A stretch of DNA of 13,125 bases, from the NCBI GenBank assembly GCA_025201865.1, contig MU602728.1:39772-52896 (forward strand), written 5' to 3'. This stretch comes from Ramicandelaber brevisporus. Its lineage: Eukaryota > Kickxellomycota > Ramicandelaberales > Ramicandelaberaceae. The translations under genes were made by a program, and so were the position numbers. A model generated the notes under the pieces. It worked only from the letters and a program-made list of their open reading frames with translations. It did not search any database and was not told the origin of the DNA. This document shows, piece by piece, positions 7,200 to 13,125 of the stretch (the first letter of the stretch is position 1; every line of letters begins with the position of its first letter).

Positions 7200-8399
7200 T
7201 TAGACGATGACAGACCAAGATGGGTGCTCAATATCGCCATACTGGATTCCCAGAAGAGTGTCGTTGAAGCGCTTGGCAAGTGGACCAGCCTGGCTATCTG
7301 GGTTCTTTGGATCAAGTGGGATCTTGATATCGCGGCCCTCAAACTTGATGCCCTTGATTGGGCTCACAATGCAGGCGGTTCCGGCACCAAACATCTCGTA
7401 CAAGCGGCCCTCCTTGGTGGCGCGCTCAACCTGGCCCAAGCTAACCTGGCCCTCGGTCACCTTGAACTCACCCCACTGGCGGGCAAGCTGGAGAATGGAG
7501 TCGCGCGTAACACCTGGCAGGATCATGCCATCAAGCGGCGGGGTGATGAGCTCCTTCTCGCCAGCCTCGTTCTTCCAGAACACGAAGCAGTTCATGGTGC
7601 CGACCTCGGTGAGCTGGTTGTCCTCACCAAAGAGCCACAGGCACTGCTGGCAGCCGTGCTTGGCGGCCTCAATCTGTGGGAGAATGCCCTGGGCGTAGTT
7701 GGCGCCAGCCTTGAATCCACCAAGACCGCCTGGCCAGGCACGGACGAGCTTCGGGTCAGCGTACAGAGTGACCGCCTTGAAACCAGTCTTGTAGTATGGG
7801 CCGACTGGAGATCCAATAACAAACCACAGGGCCTTGTTTGGTGGGTTGACGCCAACCATCTCCTGGGTGCCAATGAGGGTTGGACGAAGGTACAATGAGT
7901 ATCCACGCTCAGAAGGAACCCAGCGCTCGTCGGCCTTGACGAACTGCTTGATGCACTCAACGCCTTCTTCGTTCGCAAACATTGGCAATGTCAAGCGCTC
8001 GGCAGTGGTGTTCATGCGCTTCATGTTCATGTCTGGGCGGAAGAGACGCACCTGGCCATCCTTGCCGCGGTACGCCTTGAGACCCTCGAAGCACTCGAAT
8101 GCGTAGTGGAAGACGGTGGCGCTTGGAGCGAGAGAAAGGTTGCGGTATGGGCCAATGTGTGGAGCCTGCCAGCCAGCAACCTTGGAGCTGCCAGCGGTGG
8201 CCTCTTCGCTGTACCATTCGGCGGTCAGCATATGGTCGCTAAACGTGCGGCCAAAGACGAGGGTGTTGAGCTCGGGGATCTGCTTTGGCTGCACAACGGG
8301 CTCGCGGGTGATCTTGGCGGCAGACAATCCGCTGAGAGAGCGGCGCTGGGTGGCTGCCACAGCTGTGGCGTGGAGGCGAGCAACAGACGAACGGAGCAT
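7200..8399 (-). CDS. Branched-chain-amino-acid aminotransferase, mitochondrial
   Basis: This is a fold-type IV PLP enzyme that interconverts Leu, Ile and Val with their 2-oxo acids, using 2-oxoglutarate/glutamate (EC 2.6.1.42). It has 399 residues, typical for eukaryotic BCATs. The first 20-30 residues (MLRSSVARLHATAVAATQRR) are Arg-rich and lack acidic residues, as in a matrix-targeting presequence. The PLP lysine is K230 in GGFKAGANYAQG; NQLTEVGTMNCFVFW (261-275) and LITPPLDGMILPGVTR (284-299) are the cofactor-binding and substrate-side motifs; FGAGTACIVSP (337-347) follows. The second Cys of the redox CxxC of mammalian mitochondrial BCAT is Ser here (C343, S346). The frame is open upstream to 8621 but has no ATG before 8399, which has A at -3. 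It is convergent with UTP17 and divergent from the sphingosine kinase gene. Confidence 0.95.
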   Translation of the reverse strand: MLRSSVARLHATAVAATQRRSLSGLSAAKITREPVVQPKQIPELNTLVFGRTFSDHMLTAEWYSEEATAGSSKVAGWQAPHIGPYRNLSLAPSATVFHYAFECFEGLKAYRGKDGQVRLFRPDMNMKRMNTTAERLTLPMFANEEGVECIKQFVKADERWVPSERGYSLYLRPTLIGTQEMVGVNPPNKALWFVIGSPVGPYYKTGFKAVTLYADPKLVRAWPGGLGGFKAGANYAQGILPQIEAAKHGCQQCLWLFGEDNQLTEVGTMNCFVFWKNEAGEKELITPPLDGMILPGVTRDSILQLARQWGEFKVTEGQVSLGQVERATKEGRLYEMFGAGTACIVSPIKGIKFEGRDIKIPLDPKNPDSQAGPLAKRFNDTLLGIQYGDIEHPSWSVIV

Positions 8400-8430
8400 G
8401 TTTGCTATCGAGAAAAACCAAGAAACAGAA

Positions 8431-8450
8431 AGGCAGGCAGGCAGGCAGGC
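8431..8450. repeat. Tetranucleotide repeat (AGGC)5
   Basis: Five perfect AGGC units lie 32-51 bases upstream of the BCAT start codon, in its probable 5' leader. Confidence 0.9.
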
Positions 8451-8456
8451 GAGTTG

Positions 8457-8480
8457 TGTATGTGTGCTTGTATGTGTGCT
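8457..8480. repeat. 12-bp tandem repeat TGTATGTGTGCT, two copies
   Basis: Two perfect copies (8457-8468, 8469-8480) sit within a TG-rich tract in the BCAT 5' leader or promoter. On the BCAT strand they give a CA-rich leader. Confidence 0.85.
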
Positions 8481-8677
8481 TGTGAGTGTGTGTAGGCTGA
8501 CGAAGCCAGAAGAAAAAAAAACGAAGAAGTGGTGTGGCAAGACACTGACAAAGTCGACAGACCCGAGAGAATTATTAGCAACCGCCTCAGCTGACTCCTC
8601 TTTGCTCCAGGGCCGTGTCACACATCGTGGGAAAATCGATCGCGTGCTTTCTTCCGCTCCGAATATGTTAGGACTGT

Positions 8678-8704
8678 TTCTTCTTCTTCTTCTTCTTCTT
8701 CTTC
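8678..8704. repeat. Trinucleotide repeat (TTC)9
   Basis: Nine perfect TTC units (GAA on the minus strand) lie about 280 bases upstream of the BCAT start. On the minus strand they lie inside a tiny ATG-to-TAA frame of Lys codons. They are most simply a promoter microsatellite. Confidence 0.9.
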
Positions 8705-8760
8705 ATTGTGAAGGTTGGTTGTAATTACATTCAACAACACTATAGCTGACACCGCAGACA

Positions 8761-8940
8761 ATATGTTCTAGTTGTGTAAGTGTACACTTACTGTTCATTT
8801 TACGCGAAGTTCCGATCAACAAACTGAACATCCGTCTTAAAGAAAAGACAATTAGTCATATTGCTGCAGAATCGGAAGTTGATTGCGAAGATGATAATGA
8901 TAGTGATTGTGAAACGTATTATTGCTATAAGGATACATGA
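8761..8940 (+). pseudogene. ATG-less acidic reading frame, possible gene remnant
   Basis: The frame is open from after a TAG at about 8743 to TGA at 8938-8940, with no ATG. Its translation looks protein-like: a basic/hydrophobic part (LREVPINKLNIRLKEK) followed by an acidic tail (ESEVDCEDDNDSDCE) and YYCYKD at the end. The base composition is A/T-richer than the flanking genes and closer to the zinc-finger gene at the left edge. It may be the last exon of a degraded gene or mobile element; I recognise no family. Confidence 0.2.
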
Positions 8941-9031
8941 TTGTGTCGAAGCTTCTGATCAAATGGGCAAATCCCACCCGCAAACTTTCCTTTTGAATGA
9001 AATTGATACAAACACGTTTTGTAGAACCGAG

Positions 9032-9086
9032 CTAGTTTAGTGCCAAACAATTTAAGCGGATTTGCATAAACTGACTACTAAACTAG
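9032..9086. repeat. 10-bp perfect inverted repeat with 35-bp spacer
   Basis: CTAGTTTAGT (9032-9041) is the exact reverse complement of ACTAAACTAG (9077-9086). The pair sits in A/T-rich DNA between the ATG-less frame and the sphingosine kinase promoter. It could be a hairpin, a binding site or the end of a small element. Confidence 0.6.
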
Positions 9087-9151
9087 TATAATCCAAAACA
9101 CCGTGAATACCGAGATGGTGGCGGCTGTTCTGTTGTCCGAGAAGTCCGGAG

Positions 9152-9349
9152 ATGTTTTCAAAGCCCAATTGTGCTGTGATTGATCCGGTTATTTTATCTC
9201 TCGACGGCCAGCCAACCCGCCCTCGTGTAACTCCTGAGGTTGCTGGTCGCCCTTTTAATATATCTACACACCGTAACAGTCCACCCCTCTCCTCCTCCTT
9301 CCTTCACTTTCACAGCGTAATCTCTTTTATTTTTTTGTTAACAAAATGA
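9152..9349 (+). other. Upstream reading frame overlapping the sphingosine kinase start (ATGA)
   Basis: A 65-codon frame beginning MFSKPNCAVID ends with a TGA at 9347-9349, which overlaps the kinase ATG at 9346 as ATGA. If the transcript begins upstream of 9152 this would be a regulatory uORF in a stop-restart arrangement. If transcription starts at the C/T-rich tract near 9290, the frame is irrelevant. The sequence shows no conserved family. Confidence 0.25.
9256..9263 (+). promoter_or_regulatory. Weak TATA-like element for the sphingosine kinase gene
   Basis: TAATATAT lies about 83-90 bases upstream of the ATG and is followed by a C/T-rich tract (CCCCTCTCCTCCTCC) of the kind often found at fungal transcription starts. 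The match to TATA is imperfect. Confidence 0.3.
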
Positions 9350-11007
9350 CTTCAGTTGAGTTTGACGGCGTTACGCTATCGTCGAGCAAAGGAAGGCTAT
9401 CGGTCTTCTCCAGTGGTAGCGACGGCAACGTCGCCTTCACCTCGGGTGCTCATTCTGTCAAAGCTGGCCTCGACCTCATCTTTGGCGTAACCTTGGTCAA
9501 GGACTCTCTCTCTGCCCTCCAAAAGCCACCATCCGACGTCCAAGCGGCCGTATCAGTCTCCAACCTCTCCTTCGACATCAGCAGCCCAGCAGCCAGCTCT
9601 GACTTGAAAACAAAGCAGCTGCTGTTGCATTCAGTCGTACGGCCATCGCCTGGCAAGAATGATCGAACAACGTCGTATCAATGTCAGCTCTTCACTTTTG
9701 GATCTACCAAAGACGCAGTGGCGGCATTCTCTAGTATTCGCAGCGCACTTGAGCAATTCGCGTCCAATCTCTCACCTGCAGCACCAGCCAGCGACAATCA
9801 AACACGTAGACGTAGAGTTGCAGTGTTTGTGAATCCAAACTCTGGCACAAAGAAGGCAAGTAAGAACTGGGGGCGGTATGTACAACCCATGCTACAGCTG
9901 GCAGGTGTAGATTATGATTTGATGGAAACGCAGCGAGTTAATCACGCCACTGACGCAGCTCGCGACTTTGACTTGGATAAAATCGACGCTGCAATCACTA
10001 TTAGTGGAGACGGTCTACTTCATGAGCTGATGAACGGTCTCGCCAAACACAACAAGAACCCATCGGCAGCCCTCAAACTACCCATTGGAATCATTCCATC
10101 TGGAACTAGTAACGGAATGGCAAAATCAGTTGAAGCCGCCTCAGTGTACAGCTCGACGCTGGCAGTAATTAAAGGAAGAGTCTCGCCGCTGGATATCATG
10201 GTAGTGACTAATGCTGAGGGACATCATGAGCTGTGTAACCTGGCGATATTCTGGGGATTGGTGGCTGATATTGACATTGAGAGTGAAAAGATTAGATGGG
10301 CGGGATTTGCACGCAACTACCTGTGGGCTGCGATCCGGGTGGCTGCGCTAAGACGCTATCACGGCAGGATTCATTTCTTGCCAACTGATAGTGCAAAGGA
10401 TGAAAAGATTGAACACAATCCTATTGTGGAAGCACCAGCCAATGGACATGCGACTGAATTTGACTTCAACAAACTGCCGCATACATCACACATTCCGCTT
10501 CCATTGCCAGAGGACTATAAATTCGACAACTGTTGGGTTACAGTGGGTGATGTTATTCAGTTTGTCACGGCTGTCAATGCTCCGTACATTGCTGAATCGG
10601 TGATGGCCAGCCCATCGCAACGCATCAGCTCTGGCTCACTGGACATCTTGTGGAGCACTGATATGAAACGAATGGATGCTCTCAAGTTCCTGCTGGACGA
10701 CTCAGGTTCCTTGGCTGAAACTGGTGCCGGTAGTGTTAACAAGCAAAGTGTTCGCGCATTTGTACTAGAGCCGTTTGGCATCCACGGCAAGAAGAGCAAA
10801 AAGTCAAGGGCCGCTCAGCTTGCCAGCAGTGGCAATAGCGTTGTTAGCCAGGCCAGCAGCAACAGCTCTACACCAGCAAAGAAGGATCGCACTCGTGGCA
10901 TTCTTGATCTCGATGGCGAGGAGGTTCACTGCGGTCCCATTAAAGTTGAGCTCGTTCCTGGCATGATGAATTTGCTTGTTCCAACCTGGTACAACATCAC
11001 TTCTTAA
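9346..11007 (+). CDS. Sphingosine (long-chain base) kinase
   Basis: This lipid kinase phosphorylates sphingoid bases at C1 using ATP, giving sphingosine- or phytosphingosine-1-phosphate; the family acts at cytoplasmic membranes. It has 553 residues. Residues 1-150 form a divergent N-terminal domain of the PH-like type seen in this family. The catalytic domain starts at RRRRVAVFVNPNSGT (154-168); the active-site motif SGDGLLHELMNG is at 220-231 (D222 as the likely catalytic base), and IPSGTSNGMAKS at 250-261 is the nucleotide-binding loop. GLVADIDIESEKIR (304-317), then AALRRYHGRIHFLP (333-346), matches the sphingosine-kinase lipid-binding region rather than general diacylglycerol kinases. The C-terminal C5 block is split by a Lys/Ser-rich low-complexity insert (about 482-515) between AFVLEPFGI and GEEVHCGPIKVELVPG. 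The start has AAAATG context. Ceramide kinase is a less likely alternative. Confidence 0.92.
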   Translation: MTSVEFDGVTLSSSKGRLSVFSSGSDGNVAFTSGAHSVKAGLDLIFGVTLVKDSLSALQKPPSDVQAAVSVSNLSFDISSPAASSDLKTKQLLLHSVVRPSPGKNDRTTSYQCQLFTFGSTKDAVAAFSSIRSALEQFASNLSPAAPASDNQTRRRRVAVFVNPNSGTKKASKNWGRYVQPMLQLAGVDYDLMETQRVNHATDAARDFDLDKIDAAITISGDGLLHELMNGLAKHNKNPSAALKLPIGIIPSGTSNGMAKSVEAASVYSSTLAVIKGRVSPLDIMVVTNAEGHHELCNLAIFWGLVADIDIESEKIRWAGFARNYLWAAIRVAALRRYHGRIHFLPTDSAKDEKIEHNPIVEAPANGHATEFDFNKLPHTSHIPLPLPEDYKFDNCWVTVGDVIQFVTAVNAPYIAESVMASPSQRISSGSLDILWSTDMKRMDALKFLLDDSGSLAETGAGSVNKQSVRAFVLEPFGIHGKKSKKSRAAQLASSGNSVVSQASSNSSTPAKKDRTRGILDLDGEEVHCGPIKVELVPGMMNLLVPTWYNITS

Positions 11008-11247
11008 AAAAAAAACTAACTCTCTGACCAACTCTCTCAAATTAGCTGACTAGCTAACTAACTCACTAACACTAACACTCTCGTGATCACTCTCCCTTTT
11101 TTATTGCAAACTGTCTCTCACGTCCTTCTGCTTCTTCAGCTTTCATCATATTCTTGCTCATCTTAATCTTCTCTATCTCTTTTGATTGAATTTTTAATTG
11201 TTTTTAATAAGAACATCCATCTCTATCTCTTCTAAATCTGCCGAGAA
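11008..11247. other. Short convergent gap between sphingosine kinase and mL40
   Basis: These 240 bases hold an A9 run at the kinase stop, a low-complexity CTAA/CACTAA-rich tract (about 11035-11085), a C/T-rich tract and a T-rich stretch. AATAAG at about 11206 is the nearest plus-strand poly(A)-like signal. On the minus strand ATTAAA-like words near 11200 could serve mL40. No coding potential is seen. Confidence 0.5.
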
Positions 11248-11901
11248 TTAATCATGGGGTGATGTGGCCTTCTTTTGCACTGTATAGTTCCATACATTAC
11301 CAGTCGGAGGAGTTTCGGTTGGTACTCTCATTTGACGCGGCACAAGTGGATCCATCTTCCATCTGGTAGCTCCGTAAAACAGCTTGCCGTCCATCTTTTG
11401 GAGATCGTTCAATGCTTCCTGCATTCTCCTCATTCTCGTATCCGCTTCGTCCTTGCGCTGCTTTTCCAAATTGTCCTGGTACAGTTTCCAAGCACGCTCA
11501 ATCGTCTCATGGCGGATTCTCTCCTCGGTTACATTCTGTGGAATTCTGCTGGCTGCGGCCATTGCCACCGCTGTGCTAGATGCAATGCCCTTTTCGGTCT
11601 TGGGGAACAGCTTGAGCTTTTTGGCATCGCCAAAGTCACCACGGCCGCCGCGCACAACAACGAGTGGCTCGGCAGCCGACAGCTCTTCGGCTTTGAGTGG
11701 ACGCAGACCGGGGCGAGGTGGAGTGTCAAACAGCACCTTTTTGATCAAGTCGTGAGCTGGATGGTTGCTAACGTGTTTGGCAAGAGCCGGGTCGCCGCTG
11801 CCGCCAGATGGCTTCTTGGCGCCACCACCAGCTTTGCCGCCTTTGGCCGCAGCCTTTGCACGAAGGATCGCGCCGCTCAAGCGTTGTCCGAGCATGAACA
11901 A
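11248..11901 (-). CDS. Mitochondrial large ribosomal subunit protein mL40 (Mrpl28-like)
   Basis: This 217-residue protein is a mitochondria-specific component of the 54S/39S large subunit. The N-terminus (MFMLGQRLSGAILRAKAAAKGG) is basic with no acidic residue, as in a matrix presequence; translation may start at M1 or M3. A Gly/Lys-rich linker (20-36) follows. The C-terminal half carries the recognisable core: a charged helix from about 124 to 172 (E-R-I-R-H-E-T-I-E-R-A-W-K-L-Y onward) and then GATRWKM (177-183), PRQMRVPTETPP (188-199) and W-N-Y (204-206), matching the pattern of fungal Mrpl28/mL40. The assignment rests on remembered family pattern, so the exact subunit name is less certain than the mitoribosomal role. 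Only 64 bases separate it from the prefoldin gene upstream on the same strand. Confidence 0.78.
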   Translation of the reverse strand: MFMLGQRLSGAILRAKAAAKGGKAGGGAKKPSGGSGDPALAKHVSNHPAHDLIKKVLFDTPPRPGLRPLKAEELSAAEPLVVVRGGRGDFGDAKKLKLFPKTEKGIASSTAVAMAAASRIPQNVTEERIRHETIERAWKLYQDNLEKQRKDEADTRMRRMQEALNDLQKMDGKLFYGATRWKMDPLVPRQMRVPTETPPTGNVWNYTVQKKATSPHD

Positions 11902-11965
11902 GATCAGAAAGGATAGTTAAGAATTTTTTTTTCGAGTATATTTTTTTTTTTACAGCAAGAAAAAT
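11902..11965 (-). promoter_or_regulatory. 64-bp gap with poly(dA:dT) tracts between prefoldin 5 and mL40
   Basis: This gap must carry both the 3' end signal of the prefoldin gene and the promoter/5' leader of mL40. It contains two T-runs on the plus strand (about 11925-11933 and 11940-11951). Poly(dA:dT) tracts exclude nucleosomes and commonly mark compact fungal promoters. No TATA or AATAAA is evident. Confidence 0.45.
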
Positions 11966-12472
11966 TTACGACCGAGAAGATGGCGCTGGCTTGCCCTTTG
12001 TCTGCCGCTGGGTCAACTCGCCTTGCTTCGTTTCAAGGACTGTCAGGACAGTGTTCAGGTTGTTTTCAATCTTCTCGCCGTTGGCCTTGACATCGTTCAT
12101 TGTGTTCTGAACCGATGAAATCTTGCTGTCATAAAACGACTTGGCGTCCTTGACGCTCTTCTCCACATAGTATCCGGCACCGACATCAACAGTTACTCTC
12201 GTAGAGTCCTCAAGAGTCGCTGGTACATACAAGGCATTGGTGAGCGGTACGATGATCTGATGTCCCTTTGGTGTCTTTTCGATGGAGTCGAGAGCCTGAC
12301 GCGCAGTTTTGAACCCGCGCAAGCCGGTGGAGAGCTGAGCATACGAAGAGGAGAGATTGGTCAGCTGGCCTTCGAGCTGCTGCTTGACGTTTTCGAGCTG
12401 AACAAGAGAGAGATCAGATATGTTGATCAGTGGCTGATCGCCGCCTGACGCCGCTGATGCCTTGCTTGCCAT
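11966..12472 (-). CDS. PFD5: Prefoldin subunit 5 (alpha-type)
   Basis: This is a subunit of the hexameric co-chaperone prefoldin/GimC, which passes unfolded actin and tubulin to the chaperonin CCT in the cytosol. It has 168 residues against about 155 in most relatives, the extra length being in the N-terminal Ala/Ser-rich end and the tail. INISDLSLVQLENVKQQLEG (16-35) begins the first coiled-coil helix. IIVPLTNALYVPATL (73-87) and VDVGAGYYVEK (95-105) are the beta-hairpin motifs diagnostic of subunit 5, and a second coiled coil follows (about 106-150). The start has ACAATGG context (A at -3). It is transcribed in the same direction as mL40 and the His-rich gene. Confidence 0.95.
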   Translation of the reverse strand: MASKASAASGGDQPLINISDLSLVQLENVKQQLEGQLTNLSSSYAQLSTGLRGFKTARQALDSIEKTPKGHQIIVPLTNALYVPATLEDSTRVTVDVGAGYYVEKSVKDAKSFYDSKISSVQNTMNDVKANGEKIENNLNTVLTVLETKQGELTQRQTKGKPAPSSRS

Positions 12473-12592
12473 TGTGTGTACTAGTTGCGTGTTTGTTCTC
12501 GAAATAATTAATGTGAGTTTGGGAGTGGGAGTGAAGTGACGCTGAATTGAACTCGCAAAGGTGATGATAATGATACGAACGTAATGTGAAGG

Positions 12593-12600
12593 TTTATAAA
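12593..12600. promoter_or_regulatory. TTTATAAA, possible TATA element for prefoldin 5
   Basis: The palindromic word TTTATAAA lies about 120 bases upstream of the prefoldin ATG, within the 139-bp gap to the neighbouring gene. It may equally be part of that neighbour's A/T-rich 3' end. Confidence 0.25.
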
Positions 12601-12611
12601 TGATTAGTTAG

Positions 12612-13034
12612 TTAGTTGTGATGGTGCGAATGGCCGTGACCATGGCTGTGAGTATGGCTGTGGCTGTGGCTGTGGCTGTGGCTGTGGCAGCAACAGTGAT
12701 GACCAGAGCAGCATGCAGGAAGGTGTGAATGATGGTGTCCGTGATGGTGTCCGTGATGCTGATGATGAGAATGCTCCTTTGCATTGCCATTGCCACCTGC
12801 ATTGCCATTGCCATTTTGCTTGCTGTTGCCATTGCCGTTGCCGTTCTGCTTCTGGCCGCCATTGCCTCCTCCGTTACCATTCTGCTTTTGATTTCCGCTA
12901 CCACCTCCACCGCCTCCATTGTTCTTTCCACCACCACCGCCGCCGCCGCCTCCACCATTGCCATTGCCTTTGCCTCCACCGCCTCCGTTCGTCTTTTGCG
13001 CTTTAGGAACAGGTGGGAAGTTCGTCAGGAACAT
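12612..13034 (-). CDS. Small Gly/Asn-rich and His/Cys-rich protein, putative metal binder
   Basis: This is a 140-residue protein of unrecognised family. A short unique N-terminus (MFLTNFPPVPKAQKT) is followed by a Gly/Asn/Lys/Gln low-complexity region (about 16-86). The C-terminal 54 residues contain, by my count, 27 His and 5 Cys: HH/HHH clusters, ACCSGHHCCC, then alternating H-S repeats ending in SHHHN. No signal peptide, membrane segment or folded domain is visible. Alternating His-Ser/His-Gly runs are known from the metal-binding loops of zinc transporters and from nickel/zinc storage proteins, so divalent-metal binding is a reasonable inference. The frame has an ATG in ACAATG context (A at -3) and a clean stop. 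Other frames through the same repeats are also open, so expression should be confirmed. Confidence 0.6.
   Translation of the reverse strand: MFLTNFPPVPKAQKTNGGGGGKGNGNGGGGGGGGGGKNNGGGGGGSGNQKQNGNGGGNGGQKQNGNGNGNSKQNGNGNAGGNGNAKEHSHHQHHGHHHGHHHSHLPACCSGHHCCCHSHSHSHSHSHTHSHGHGHSHHHN
12655..12690. repeat. Hexanucleotide repeat (TGGCTG)5 plus variant
   Basis: Five perfect TGGCTG units followed by TGGCAG encode, on the minus strand, the alternating His-Ser run of the His-rich protein. Such a repeat could change length in steps of two residues without breaking the frame. Confidence 0.9.
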
Positions 13035-13062
13035 TGTAGCAAGTCAAAAGAGTCAAGTGAGT

Positions 13063-13085
13063 AAGGTTGAAGGTTGAAGGTTGAA
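13063..13085. repeat. 7-bp direct repeat AAGGTTG, three copies
   Basis: Three perfect units (13063-13069, 13070-13076, 13077-13083) lie about 29-50 bases upstream of the His-rich gene's start codon, in its probable leader or promoter. Confidence 0.8.
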
Positions 13086-13125
13086 AGTCGAAGGTTTTTT
13101 TGGTAGTTGGGTAGGAAGTCAAGTC

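Larger units (their letters stand above)
8400..9345. other. Divergent intergenic region between BCAT and sphingosine kinase
   Basis: This region must hold the promoters of both flanking genes. The BCAT side (8400-8710) holds simple repeats and a TGACTC site (8592-8597). Next come a perfect 10-bp palindrome TGTAATTACA (8720-8729), an ATG-less acidic reading frame (8761-8940) and a 10-bp inverted repeat (9032-9041/9077-9086). The kinase side has two upstream ATG frames (9115, 9152), a weak TATA-like TAATATAT (9256-9263), a C/T-rich tract (about 9283-9310) and a T-run just before the start codon. No RNA gene was recognised. Confidence 0.6.

Noticed and set aside
7224-7898. Plus-strand 224-codon frame opposite BCAT
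   Set aside because: It is a mirror of the well-supported aminotransferase and has no independent family signal.
8400-8621. N-terminal extension of BCAT by 74 codons
   Set aside because: The frame is open but has no ATG, and the extension encodes simple-repeat peptides. The ATG at 8399 begins a good presequence.
8678-8704. Poly-Lys mini-ORF on the minus strand as a BCAT uORF
   Set aside because: It is simply the TTC/GAA microsatellite with a chance ATG, and probably lies upstream of the transcription start.
11275-11916. Plus-strand 213-codon frame opposite mL40
   Set aside because: It is a shadow of the minus-strand gene, whose protein has recognisable mitoribosomal motifs and a plausible presequence.
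12640-12760. Possible CRISPR-like or minisatellite array
   Set aside because: The units are short coding hexamers without spacers, inside a histidine-rich reading frame.
12729-13064. Plus-strand and alternative minus-strand frames across the His-rich gene
   Set aside because: They are low-complexity shadows of the same repeats and lack the ATG context and unique N-terminus of the 140-residue frame.

Overview
The window looks like part of a eukaryotic nuclear chromosome, most likely from an intron-poor fungus, possibly an early-diverging lineage. The reasons are: complete eukaryotic housekeeping genes read as single uninterrupted exons; TATA and AATAAA signals lie at eukaryotic spacings; genes are packed on both strands with short gaps; and there are no bacterial-style ribosome binding sites or operons. 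The products (t-UTP subunit Utp17/WDR75, mitochondrial branched-chain aminotransferase, sphingosine kinase, mitochondrial ribosomal protein mL40, prefoldin subunit 5) are general eukaryotic proteins. The mL40 resembles the fungal Mrpl28 form, and the zinc-finger gene at the left edge resembles a domain seen mainly in fungi. I cannot place the species.

Layout. From 1 to 2056 (+) lies the 3' part of a zinc-finger gene whose start is outside the window. Its product consists of two diverged copies of a four-finger module. From 2057 to about 3300 I see no convincing gene: there is a strongly T-depleted stretch, short orphan reading frames and purine-rich DNA. From 3497 to 7101 (+) is UTP17, whose N-terminal part is interrupted by an exact 95-bp tandem duplication that shifts the frame. 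From 7200 to 8399 (-) is a mitochondrial BCAT, convergent with UTP17. From 8400 to 9345 is a divergent intergenic region with simple repeats, an ATG-less acidic reading frame and a 10-bp inverted repeat. From 9346 to 11007 (+) is a sphingosine kinase. Three minus-strand genes follow: mL40 (11248-11901), prefoldin 5 (11966-12472) and a small Gly/Asn-rich then His/Cys-rich protein (12612-13034).

The housekeeping genes do not form one pathway. They cover rRNA processing, amino acid metabolism, lipid signalling, mitochondrial translation and cytoskeletal protein folding, which is the usual mixture along a compact eukaryotic chromosome.

The points most worth checking are: the frame-breaking 95-bp duplication in an essential gene, whose junctions happen to create an AG|GT...AG|GT arrangement that would restore the frame if spliced; the duplicated zinc-finger protein with base use unlike its neighbours; and the small histidine-rich protein, which looks like a stand-alone metal-binding chain. 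No CRISPR array, rRNA or tRNA was seen, and I did not find a clearly new multi-gene system.
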